This document shows, one piece after another, positions 55,161 to 64,000 of a stretch of DNA of 64,000 nt. The notes below the pieces were generated by a model, which ran no database searches, was not told the origin of the DNA, and saw only the letters and a program-made list of their open reading frames with translations. This stretch comes from Anthonomus grandis grandis. Its lineage: Eukaryota > Arthropoda > Insecta > Coleoptera > Curculionidae. The position numbers were made by a program, and so were the translations under genes. Position 1 is the stretch's first letter; each line of letters begins with the position of its first letter. The stretch is taken from assembly GCF_022605725.1 (NCBI RefSeq), contig NC_065546.1, forward strand, positions 41,350,227 to 41,414,226, read 5' to 3'.

Positions 55161-55847
55161 GAGTATTGGAAAACTTCTTTAAATTGCATACATGCAATAC
55201 TTATTTAATAACTGCCGTGACAATTGCTTGTTTTTATTGTTCGAAGCAAAATTCGTTATGTGTGTTTCAAAAACTTTAGAGTAAGGGAAAGACCCAGGTA
55301 TATGGTGAGATATTAAGTTAAACAGAGTTGTTTTGTTAACTATTTAGGTTGTAGACTGTTTAGGATCGAGGTTTTGTTGGAAGTGTACGTTCTGATAAAA
55401 AAAAAGAAGTGGTGGCAAGAATAAGGTATTTATCCTCTTATCTACTCCACTACTGAAGTAGTTTACCTTTCCTACACATAATCAAAAACAGTAAGATATT
55501 TTAAATTTTTTGAGATTTTTAAAAAGTTTGGTACATTGTTCCAAAGTGTAAATGTGATTTTACGTTGATATTGTGATTAATTTGGTTGTTGTGATAAGTC
55601 GTATTTGGTCAAAATTAGTTTTGTTTTGGTAAAACAAGAATATCCTTATTGACTCTATCTAATAGTTTATTTATTTGATCTGTACTATACTAAATTATTT
55701 ATTATGTAAACATTCCTAATTTGTGTGAATATTGATCTGTATTTAAAGCTAAGCTATGTTAGGATACTTTAAAGTTAACCATTATATAAATTATGTTTTT
55801 TTCTCACTAAGTATAATCAAATAAGTAACAATTTTATACTTTTTTAC

Positions 55848-55853
55848 AATAAA
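55848..55853 (+). terminator. Likely polyadenylation signal of the chimaerin gene
   Basis: AATAAA about 690 bp after the stop codon, followed by a T-rich stretch (TGTTTTTTTTTACAAATGTTTGTGG). It is the last such signal before the oppositely oriented gene. Confidence 0.5.
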
Positions 55854-55886
55854 TGTTTTTTTTTACAAATGTTTGTGGTTTTAAAT

Positions 55887-55892
55887 TTTATT
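55887..55892 (-). terminator. Likely polyadenylation signal of the secreted-protein gene
   Basis: AATAAA on the minus strand about 120 bp after the TGA at 56013-56015. It lies only 33 bp from the plus-strand signal of the chimaerin gene. Confidence 0.5.
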
Positions 55893-56012
55893 GGTAATAT
55901 TAACTTTATACAAACTGATTCCAAACAAATTTTGAAAAATTTATGGTACAAAGTCCTCAATATAGCTCTACATTTTTGGTTAGTAGGTTGCTAGTATAAC
56001 TTTATAATACGC

Positions 56013-57222
56013 TCAAAGTTTCAGATATTGCAGTAACTTCAATACAAGCATATCCTGCTCAGTAAATACACAAATACCGGTCTTATTAATGGAAAAACTA
56101 AACTCCTGCATAAATTTCCTTTTTTTAGGTGTCAAGGTCTTATTCAAGTCGTCATTATCCATCTCATTATCACACTTAACATGAGGATTTTCATTCGGTA
56201 TTTCCACATGTTCAGGATCATGATCGTTGGCAAAGTAGATGTACGTCACATTACTGGATATTTTTTCGCACATCTTAAGATAATCGTCGATAGTGATAGC
56301 GAGGGCTGGGAAATATTCTGTTACAGCTTCGCACACTATAGTGTTATTTTCAAAGGTTAAATTGACCGGGTGTGGGGAAAGACAAAGAGTTTCGTTAATA
56401 GAATGGTAATTTTTGATGTAGCAATACTCCGAGTTGGTTTGGGGCTTAAATGCTGTGACTGACTCAAGAGCGTTCCCGTTGCAGTGACCGTTTTCTTTGG
56501 ATATTTCGCCGTTGCATATCATAATCCATTTGTTGCGATGTATAAAACGTCTTCCTAAATCATCCAATAAGATTTTCTTAAATATTTTATTTTAACATAT
56601 TTTTTATAGCTTACCGCTTGGATGATGGATCGCTATGGTAGATCCTCCTACGCCATCTTTCATTTTATCTATTAAATTTTTCGCTTTTGTAATGCCTTCA
56701 ATGTCGCTAAATTCGTCAGCCAACTGTTGTTGAGCATGTTCAGTTTCATAAAGCTCTGTAAATATTTACAAGAAGTTAATGTTTTGCTCTTCAATAGTAC
56801 AATATATTATATGAACATTCAGGTAGGATATTACGAATGTTCTGTAATATTTTTGAATATTTCAGAAAGATTTAGGAAATGAGCTGTACTAAAGCGTCAA
56901 GTTTGGTCGTTTGGATCTTGGTTGACAAAATCTTTTCTAAAATAGAAAGGAAAGAAATCCTCTTTTTAACTTTTTTTTTGAAAACTTTTAGGAAAAGTCT
57001 TATGCAAGCCCCTACTTTTTTTAGCGTTTAGTTTACTTTTAGTCAAATCCTATTAGACCAATTTAAACAATTTTATAAAAAAAAAACTTACCTATAAATG
57101 AATAGGCTACTGAAACCTAAATTAAATAATGTATTGTTAAAAATCATAAGTTTTTGGCTTTATTTAGTACTTACCATAAGAAAAAAGAGCACGAAATGCA
57201 TGCTATTTTTTGTTCGAATCAT
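56013..57222 (-). CDS. Secreted Cys-rich glycoprotein of unknown function
   Basis: Four coding exons (57175-57222, 57092-57116, 56615-56755, 56013-56554) with GT-AG introns join in phase to 251 residues. A signal peptide is evident: MIRTKNSMHFVLFFLMVSVA then YSF. Next comes a charged helical stretch (ELYETEHAQQQLADEF, IEGITKAKNLIDKMKDGVGG). The C-terminal part has eight Cys (WIMICNGE, GHCNG, YCYIK, LCLSP, VCEAV, KMCEK, VKCDN, GICVF) and six N-glycosylation sequons. No transmembrane segment follows the signal. The acceptor at 56555-56557 was chosen because it keeps frame (SGRRFIHRNKW); the next AG upstream does not. I do not recognise the family; it could be a lineage-specific secreted protein. 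Its start is only about 310 bp from the stop of the sulfotransferase gene. Confidence 0.82.
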
Positions 57223-57529
57223 TTTTAAGACTTTCTTGGCTTAGGTTCTGAATAAACAATTCGACACGTTGGTTCATTGCCGAGAAGCAACTTATAAGAG
57301 CATTTATTACAATTACTTAATAAGGCCCCCATTATTTAATTTGTTTACGCCGTCATATAAGTCACATTTCACTATATTATTATGTATATATAGTTTTAAG
57401 AAATGATCAAGCTTTAGACCAGAAATTTCTGGAAATATTTTCGAAACTAAATAATTACTTAAAGTGAAACTACATAAAAAGTCTATTTAACAAAATGTAT
57501 ATTTAAAATTCAACAATAATGCGTGTCTG

Positions 57530-60500
57530 TTAGTAAATATGTGGTATTGAATTAGGATTATTATCTTTAAGAGTTATCGCAGCCAGAAGCGCGGATGGAT
57601 CTTGGTCGGGTTGACCTACCTCTAAGTAACCAGTTAACGAGTAGTTGAAAAGTTCAAAGTCAAACCTAAAATAGGAGACAAATTTAATATTATATAATCT
57701 CACATGTTTACACATCTCACTTTTATTTTTCAAAGTATTTAAATAGAATATCATTGGTACATAACCAATGGAGACTACAATGAGTTTTTTGAATATTTCT
57801 TGAATTTTATTTAAAACTTTCGAGGTAATATTTAAGGCTTCGCTTCCCAAGCCAACGAAAATTACTTTTTACAGGTTTTGCATATAATATCGTTTTATTT
57901 GGACCCCGTTGCACTTTTCGGCTTAATTTTTTTTTAATATTTTAGATAAAGGATTGATACATGTCTAAAACTGAGAAGTGTAGTAAAAATTAAGAAATAT
58001 ATGAATTTTTCAATTAATTATTGGCATACTTTAAGGTAATTTAAAATATACTAGTAGACTTCACACCATATTTTAAAGTAGCTTTAGGCATCCAGCAAAC
58101 GTTTTTCTGTAAGTTGGTACAAAAAATAATTAAAAAAAAATTTCATTGACAAAAAAAACGATATATCCTAGACCCTTCCAAGTGTATTTTTAACTACCGC
58201 GACGTGGCGTCCTCTACGGATTATTTCACTACCTCTTCAATTTAAATATAAACAATTTCTTAAACAGAAATAATTATTTTTATGAATATAAAGCATTTTA
58301 CTAGTGTGTATTTGATTCGATTTTGTTTAATTTGATATAGGACTAATATAGTTATTTAGTAGTTTTGTAAATGCCTGTACTTATAGTTATTTCTAAGTAT
58401 TTTATTTTCTTTTAATAAAGTTGTAAACTTAATAACAATGGTACCATTAAAGTCATGCATGAAATTTGTTTAGCAGACAAATAGGTAAAGTGTGAAGAGA
58501 CGTAGCGGTCTTTACATATTAATTAATTACTGCATTTCTAATGTAGCGAAGGTTTTCGGGCCAGTATTTTATTTTATTTGCCTAAACAATGCATTTTTTA
58601 AATGTCTAAGAAACCACGTTATACTTTCGATTTTATGGAAAAATTTTAATATTTAGCAGAAAAAGGGGGGGAAGTTCATATATTCAAGTGTTCTGCCAGA
58701 TATGGTATTTAGTTTAGTTTTAGTTAGTTATTATTTAATTTTTGTTTTGTTTGATTTAATTCTTCTTAGTACTTATGAATTTCTCAGCCATTTTAGTTTC
58801 TAAAAAGATCAAATTTTAAACATTACTTTAAGAGACCATCTTGATTAATTTCCCATAGCCTAATTTAATCGGCAATATACAGGATCATAAAAAATTAAAT
58901 TAAAATTCTTTATTTAATAAAATTGTGAAAAATCCATTTTTTTAAATGAAATCCTCTATATTAGGGGAATTCTTAGTTACTATTATGTTTTTTAATAAAC
59001 TTTATTTAAAAAAAAAGCAACATTATTATTACCTACTTAAATGAAGTTTTGATGGGACTATTTATTTTCCATGCACAATTTGCTCAATTAATAGCAGGAA
59101 CATGTAGAAAATTTAACACATTGTATCTATATTTACAATCAATGGATAAAAAAATCTTATTTATACTAAAAAATACTTCGAAAGTTATACGCAAAAGTAA
59201 CAAATGAAAAAATATTATTATAAGAAATTTTCGAAATGACTACCATTATGCTCTAAGCATTTTTTATAAAATCGTTTTCTGTTGGATACATTCGTCGCTC
59301 TTGTAATTTCGCTTTCATCTAGCTCTTGAAAACAAGTAGTAACTCGCTGGTATAGCTCACGTTTACTGGTGTTGCGTACATTTTTCCTTTATATTATCCC
59401 ACAAAAAAATCAAAGGGTGTCAGATCTGGTGATCTCGCCGGTCAATCGCATGGCCCCATATGCCTAAACCATCTAACATCGAACATGTCGTGCAGTTCTC
59501 TTGCTTCACTTTCACCACAGTGAGGCGGTGCTCCGTCAAGTTGAAACCAACAAGTACAAAAATTTTGCAAATATCAGATTTTCCAAAAAATTACTTGCAA
59601 AACTTCTTAAAATTTATAAAAAAAATTGGCGAACTTAAGTGGTTTATCATAAATTAAGAATTTTACTTTAAAATCTTTTAAGACACAAAATACATTGAAA
59701 CTTAATTTTTCTTGAAAACCCATTTCTTTTGTCGCGTGTGGATTTAAATCAGCCCAAAAATTATTTTTTCACTATCTACTTGAAATGATAGGTAGCGGAG
59801 CTTTAATGTCTTATTTAAAGATTTCGAAATAATTTTGCATCTTTTACTTTTTTGTCTTTTATTTTTTCAGACATTGGACGTAAATCTTTCATTTTTTCCA
59901 GGTTTAAAAAAAAAACAGGTTTTTGGACAATTTTTCTAGTTTTATGAAAGTAATTTTTTTTACTAGGATTTGTTTATTTTGTATTGTTGAGGCTTTTGGT
60001 GCAATTTTTATTTTTTTCCGGGCATTTGATAGCATTTGTTAACTGTTCCAGGTATTCAAAGTAATTTGGCATATTTTCCTAGTTTTTTTTTAATTTCCAG
60101 GAATTTGAGGTAATTTATTTTTGTCTATCAATGTCATAACGACATCTTTTAAGTCTGCCAAGAATTTAAAATAACTTCTTTTTATTCCAAGTCTTTAAAC
60201 TAGTTTTTGTCTTTCAGGAACTTAAAATATGTTTTATCTCAGATTTTTGGGGATATTTTTTCAGAGGCATGTGCCGCTATATTTGACAGGGGGTTTGCTT
60301 TTAATAATCGCGCAAATAGAAATTAACGCAATTTTTTATACCTGCCATTGAAATAATTTTTTGGTATTCCAGGTCTTTATCATCCAGGCATTTGACATAT
60401 TTTTTTTAATGACTAGAATGATTATTTTTTAAAGTAATTTTTTTTGCTTCTCTAGAGTTTAAAATGATTTTAAAATATTTTCTAAAATTTTGGAGTATAA

Positions 60501-61851
60501 TATGTCTTCTGGGCAATTTGTAATAAGTCCTACATTTTAATTTTCATATTCCCAAAGTCTTTTGTGGCATTTAATTAATTTTATTCCAGGGTCTTGGAGT
60601 AATTTTGTTTGTGATCTAGCCATATTGAGTAATTTTCTTATATCTACCAGCGATTTGGTGAAGTGATTTTTATGTGCGGACATTTGACATAATTTTTTAT
60701 ATCTGCTACTTTTTCCGTCTTAAACGTATTTATTGTACATTTTAATTTTATTCCAGATTTTTTAAGTTATTTTATTTGTCAACAAGGGATTTTAAATAAT
60801 TTAAAAAATGTGTTTTGATTTTTAGGAGTAGTTTTTATGTCATCTATGGAAGTCATCCATGGAAGAAAACATTTTATTCCCACTATAATTAAAAGAACTT
60901 AAGAAAAAAATTAACCAAGGGATTAAGTTTACAAAGAAAATATTTAAAAAAATTTTAATGAACAACTTTCAATAAATATATATATATTGTAAGATATCCC
61001 ACCCAAATTGGAGATACAAGAATATTTACTAGACATCACTGACCTTTAACTCTTATAATAAAATTGTCTTAAAAATTGTAAAAATGTTCCCAGAATATGC
61101 CAGTGACACTTATATAGAGAAATAAAGCTGTACCTAGTTAATGGAATAAAACAAAGTTTTTACCTAAAGATATGATAAAGTTGCAAAATCTGAGATCTAG
61201 TAAGCTGAGAGTAATGGCTCGAAATATGAGCCGTTGTGGATCCTTTTCCAGCATTTCTCCATTCAGGCCTTATAACATCTTGTAGGCCAGCATGTTTTAT
61301 AATATACTCCTGGTCTTCTTCCAACGTTTCTGTATGAGCAATAAACTAAAAGACTTTCCGTTAAAAATTTAGACATTTCAACTTTTTTACTGGTTTTACC
61401 TTTATATTGAACATGCATGGAGTACAGAACTCAGTAACAGGAGTCCAATGCATATCCAGCGGTTTTCCTCTACTTGCCGAATCGACTAGCCACTGTACAA
61501 ATTCCGAATAAGTTGGATATCGTGGTCGATAAGCATTCTGTAAAAGAAACAATAAATATCACATTTTTGATGTTAATGCTTCATGATTATTGACGTGTTA
61601 CCTTATTTTTTCGGTACCTCTTGATAATATCTTTTCCCAACTTAAAGTGGTAGGAGCTAGCAACCGCGTACTGTATTTTATCTCTATAAGCCGATAACAG
61701 TCGCTCCAAGGGATGTCGTACAATAAGGAAAGAAACCGCGTTATTATCTCCTAAAGCTTTTTGTAAAGTTTCTAAAGTTGGACGGCCGTATTTTTTCCTA
61801 GCTAATGTTAAAGGCGGTGTGTGGCTTTTTTGAAGAAAATTCTTAGGATAA
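57530..61851 (-). CDS. Carbohydrate sulfotransferase (CHST11-14-like), last four exons
   Basis: Exons 61602-61851, 61400-61537, 61164-61345 and 57530-57665 join in phase to 234 residues ending PNSIPHIY. The first carries the 3'-phosphate-binding loop of PAPS-dependent sulfotransferases (SFLIVRHPLERLLSAYRDKI). The second has the conserved PTYSEFVQWLVD, then DMHWTPVTEFCTPC; the third FIAHTETLEEDQEYIIKHAG. The last is joined through LYHIFRFDFELFNYSLTGYL, the family C-terminal box (YxxDFxxFxYS). These Golgi type II membrane enzymes sulfate chondroitin/dermatan or related glycans. The 5'-PSB exon and membrane anchor must lie beyond 64000. The intron between the last two exons is 3.5 kb and holds a transposase fossil and a minisatellite. 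The exact substrate cannot be told from this half. Confidence 0.93.
59230..59800 (-). pseudogene. DD41D transposase fragment D in the sulfotransferase intron
   Basis: Minus-strand pieces: FWADLNPHATKEMGFQEKLS, then WFQLDGAPPHCGESEARELH and DVRWFRHMGP, then SPDLTPFDFF. The second Asp (LDGAPPH) and last Asp (TPFD) are again 41 residues apart. Stops (after the first block and at GPCD) show decay. No ends were found. Confidence 0.78.
59870..60850 (-). repeat. Degenerate ~30-bp minisatellite, minus orientation
   Basis: The plus strand is a run of units such as TTCCAGGTATTCAAAGTAAT, TTTCCAGGAATTTGAGGTAA, TTCCAAGTCTTTAAACTAG and CTTTCAGGAACTTAAAATA, spaced about 30 bp apart with heavy divergence. 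Read on the minus strand these are the CCTGGAA...AAAATTAC unit of the array at 62390-63760. A shorter stretch in the same orientation lies at 62160-62360. Confidence 0.75.
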
Positions 61852-62089
61852 CTACAAAAAACGGTTAACTAAATTATGATTTTTTAAATAAATGGAAACG
61901 TTGATCCAAGAAGTTATGTCTTGTTAATATTTTAAGTTATAAAGGGTGTTGCAAAACCGGAAATAATTCGTCGCTGTACACATTTGTATCGGTTAAACAA
62001 TTTTATTTTCTTAAAAATAACAGTGAAAAAAGTGCAAGACCAAACACAATTTTTAAAACTTTAAAATATTTATTAACAAAAATCTATGA

Positions 62090-62165
62090 ATTGATTCACT
62101 GGCCACCCTGTTTTGCTGACCTTAATCTTGCGGATTTCACTTTTTTGAGATTTATGAAAAATTTT
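62090..62165 (+). pseudogene. Tiny mariner-type transposase remnant
   Basis: The plus strand reads HWPPCFADLNLADFTFLRFM, close to the WPPRSPDLNPxDFFLW motif around the last catalytic Asp of Tc1/mariner-type transposases. Only this motif is left; it lies near an AAAGGGTGTTGC word at 61943 that might be an element end. Confidence 0.45.
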
Positions 62166-62389
62166 AGGTAAATTTTCATTTTAAGGGTTTTATGTTTTTT
62201 AATTGAACGTAGGTATCTAACTAAAATAGTTTTTTTAGTCTAAGCTGTCGAACTAATTTTCATTCAAGGCTTTAAGGTTTAACGTAATTTTTTATGTCTT
62301 TACAAGGTATTAAAAATAATTGTTTAACTTTCAGGTATTCTCAATATTCATTTTATATTAATATGTATGTCATTTAATAATATGAACAA

Positions 62390-63760
62390 ATCTTTATTAA
62401 AATGTCCAAAAATTCACAAAATTTCCTATGTCTGGAACAAAATAAAAAAATTAATTAAATTTCCTGAGGGATAGAAAAAATTAATTTGAAAACCTGGAAT
62501 AAAATCAAAAAGGACTATGACTGTAAAATTAAGTCAAACGCATAGAATTTAAAAAAATTGACTTCGAAAGCCTGGAATAAGATCTAAATAAAATTCGCTA
62601 AATTTCTTGAAAGATTTGTTTTAAATACTCGGAAGACGTGAGAATTACTTAAAGTGCATAGAAAATATCTTTGAAAGGAAAACTTCCTTGAATCTCCTGA
62701 ATTATTTTCAATGCCTCAAAGACACAAAAAAATACGTCTAATGTCTAGAAATTAAAAAACTTGGCTCCGAAAGCCCAAAAAAAATTCTAAAATTCCATAG
62801 ACTTCGTGAAAGACATGAGAATTACGTGAACTGTATGGAAAATACAAAACAAAGATCTTCAGAATCCTGGAATAAAATGAAAATATCCTTCAATTTCCTG
62901 AAAGACATAAAAGTATATTTTCAATGTCTGGAAGACGCAAAAAATTATGTTAAGTGCCTAAAAAATACAAAAAATTACATAATAAAACCTAGAAAAATTC
63001 GAAAATTTGTTAGATTTCCTGAAAGACGTAAAAAAATTTTTAATGCTCAAGGCCATGAGAATTATATAAGTGTATAGAAAATATAACAAATTATTTTGAA
63101 AGAATGGAATAAAATAGAAAGTTTTTTGAATTCCGTGAAAACATGCCTAGAAATTTTAAAAAATGACTCAATAAGCCTGAAAAAATCGGAAAATTCCTTA
63201 GATTTACTCAAAAACGTGAAAAAAACATTTTTTATGCTTGGAAGGCATGAGAATTAACTGTACGGAAAATACGAAAAGTATCGGTGAAAACCTGGAATAA
63301 AATGAAAAAGTTCCTTAAATTTTCTGAGTCACATATAACAATTTTTTTGAATGCTTGGAAAACAAAAAACTAGGTTGACATCTTAGAAATTAAAAAAGTT
63401 GACTGAATTAAAAAAGCCCCGAAAAATTTTTAAATTTCTTAGATTTCCCAAAAGACGTAAAAAAACATGAAAATTACGTGAAATGCGTGGAAAATACAAA
63501 AAATTACTTTGAATGAGCGAAGTAAAACGAAAACATCCTTGAATTTCCTAAAGGAAAAACATTTTTTTCAATGCTTGGACAACACAAAAAATTACGAAAA
63601 ATTCCTGCAAAATATAACAACTTATTTTGAAAGCGTGGATCCTTTAATTTCATGAAAGTTTTCTGAAAATTACATCCAAAGAGTGAAAGAAATACAAAAA
63701 TACGTTAAATTACCGTAAAATACCAAAAGTGACCGCGAAATCCTAGAACTAAAGAAAAAA
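62390..63760 (+). repeat. Degenerate ~30-bp minisatellite, plus orientation
   Basis: Units of 27-31 bp follow each other: CCTGGAATAAAATGAAAATA, CCTGAAAGACATAAAAGTAT, CTGGAAGACGCAAAAAATTA, CCTAAAAAATACAAAAAATT and so on, with consensus C(C/T)TGgAA.A.A..AAAAATTAC.T.AA.TG. Types alternate in a loose higher-order pattern (AATAAAAT, AAGACAT, AAGACAC, AAATACA). One frame gives a 10-residue peptide repeat (CLEDAKNYVK, CLKNTKNYII), a by-product of the 30-bp period rather than a gene. Confidence 0.82.
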
Positions 63761-64000
63761 TTCCTTGTTTTACAAAAAAATGTGACAGTAGATGTACCTT
63801 CTTGCACTAAAAAAAAATGAGTGCCCAATGTACTTGTTATAAAACCTAAAAAAAATAATGCAAAAAATAATATGTACAAAGTGCAATATTTTTTTTAAAA
63901 CTTTTTTGGTGGCTGCTCAATTGTCACCAATATATCATGAAAAAAATGTTGGATCACTTGTTTCTTCATTAACTTTTTCCTATTTTCCAAAAATGAAGCA

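Noticed and set aside
57530..57850. Single 106-codon minus-strand frame as a separate gene
   Set aside because: Only its last 45 codons are coding. The AG at 57666-57668 joins them to the exon at 61164-61345 of the sulfotransferase.
62826..63077. 83-codon frame with a repeated CLxxTKNY peptide
   Set aside because: The peptide repeat is the consequence of the 30-bp minisatellite; no start context, no conservation of frame between units.
1..64000. CRISPR arrays, bacterial operons, ribosome-binding sites or rRNA
   Set aside because: Introns, LINEs and DNA transposons show a eukaryotic nuclear sequence; no regular spaced repeats of CRISPR type were seen. The 30-bp arrays have no unique spacers.

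Overview
This is a 64 kb window of an AT-rich eukaryotic nuclear genome, almost certainly an insect and probably a beetle. That assignment is an inference from small introns (53-60 bp), the orthologue structure of the genes and the transposon repertoire; no lineage marker was tested. Five host genes can be supported. In order they are: mini spindles/XMAP215 (minus, 5' exons only, 2385-3703); a Jupiter/HN1-type small protein (minus, two exons, 35318-35694); a chimaerin-type SH2-C1-RhoGAP protein (plus, seven exons, 47260-55160, first exon missing); a four-exon secreted Cys-rich glycoprotein of unknown function (minus, 56013-57222); and a carbohydrate sulfotransferase (minus, last four exons, 57530-61851, 5' exons beyond the window).

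Most of the rest is mobile DNA, much of it nested. From left to right: a Tc1/mariner fossil in a msps intron (785-1300); a decayed hAT/ZMYM1-like gene (4490-5560); a LINE fragment (8460-10130); a piggyBac element with TTAA duplications and an uninterrupted transposase (11649-14106); a Copia element with identical LTRs, one internal stop and a 1.97 kb DNA insertion splitting its 5' LTR (15163-21627); a long-armed DD41D mariner-like element (22243-24343); a Merlin-type fragment (24440-25015); a pogo/Tigger element carrying a solo LTR and a MITE, each with its target duplication (25139-28194); the RNase H end of a LINE (29800-30830); a second long-armed DD41D element (32076-34329); a hAT element with near-perfect 8-bp duplications (36979-40032); a 362-bp MITE (41460-41821); two LINE pieces (42440-43180, 43930-45300); and a third DD41D element (45775-47149).

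The last intron of the chimaerin gene is about 6 kb. It holds a three-level nest: a long inverted repeat, a Tigger/jerky element inserted into one arm of it (50125-53966), and a Penelope-like element inside the Tigger (about 50395-52240). The Penelope-like element carries a recognisable hammerhead ribozyme core. The sulfotransferase exons are flanked by degenerate ~30-bp minisatellite arrays lying in opposite orientations (59870-60850 and 62390-63760).

The host genes are not an operon and share no evident pathway. The most interesting structures are the hammerhead/Penelope nest, the DD41D elements whose arms are themselves bounded by CAGGG-type termini (one looks inserted at the axis of a palindrome), the intact piggyBac, and the inverted minisatellites. 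Coordinates of splice sites and element ends were read by eye from the sequence; no alignment or database search was run.
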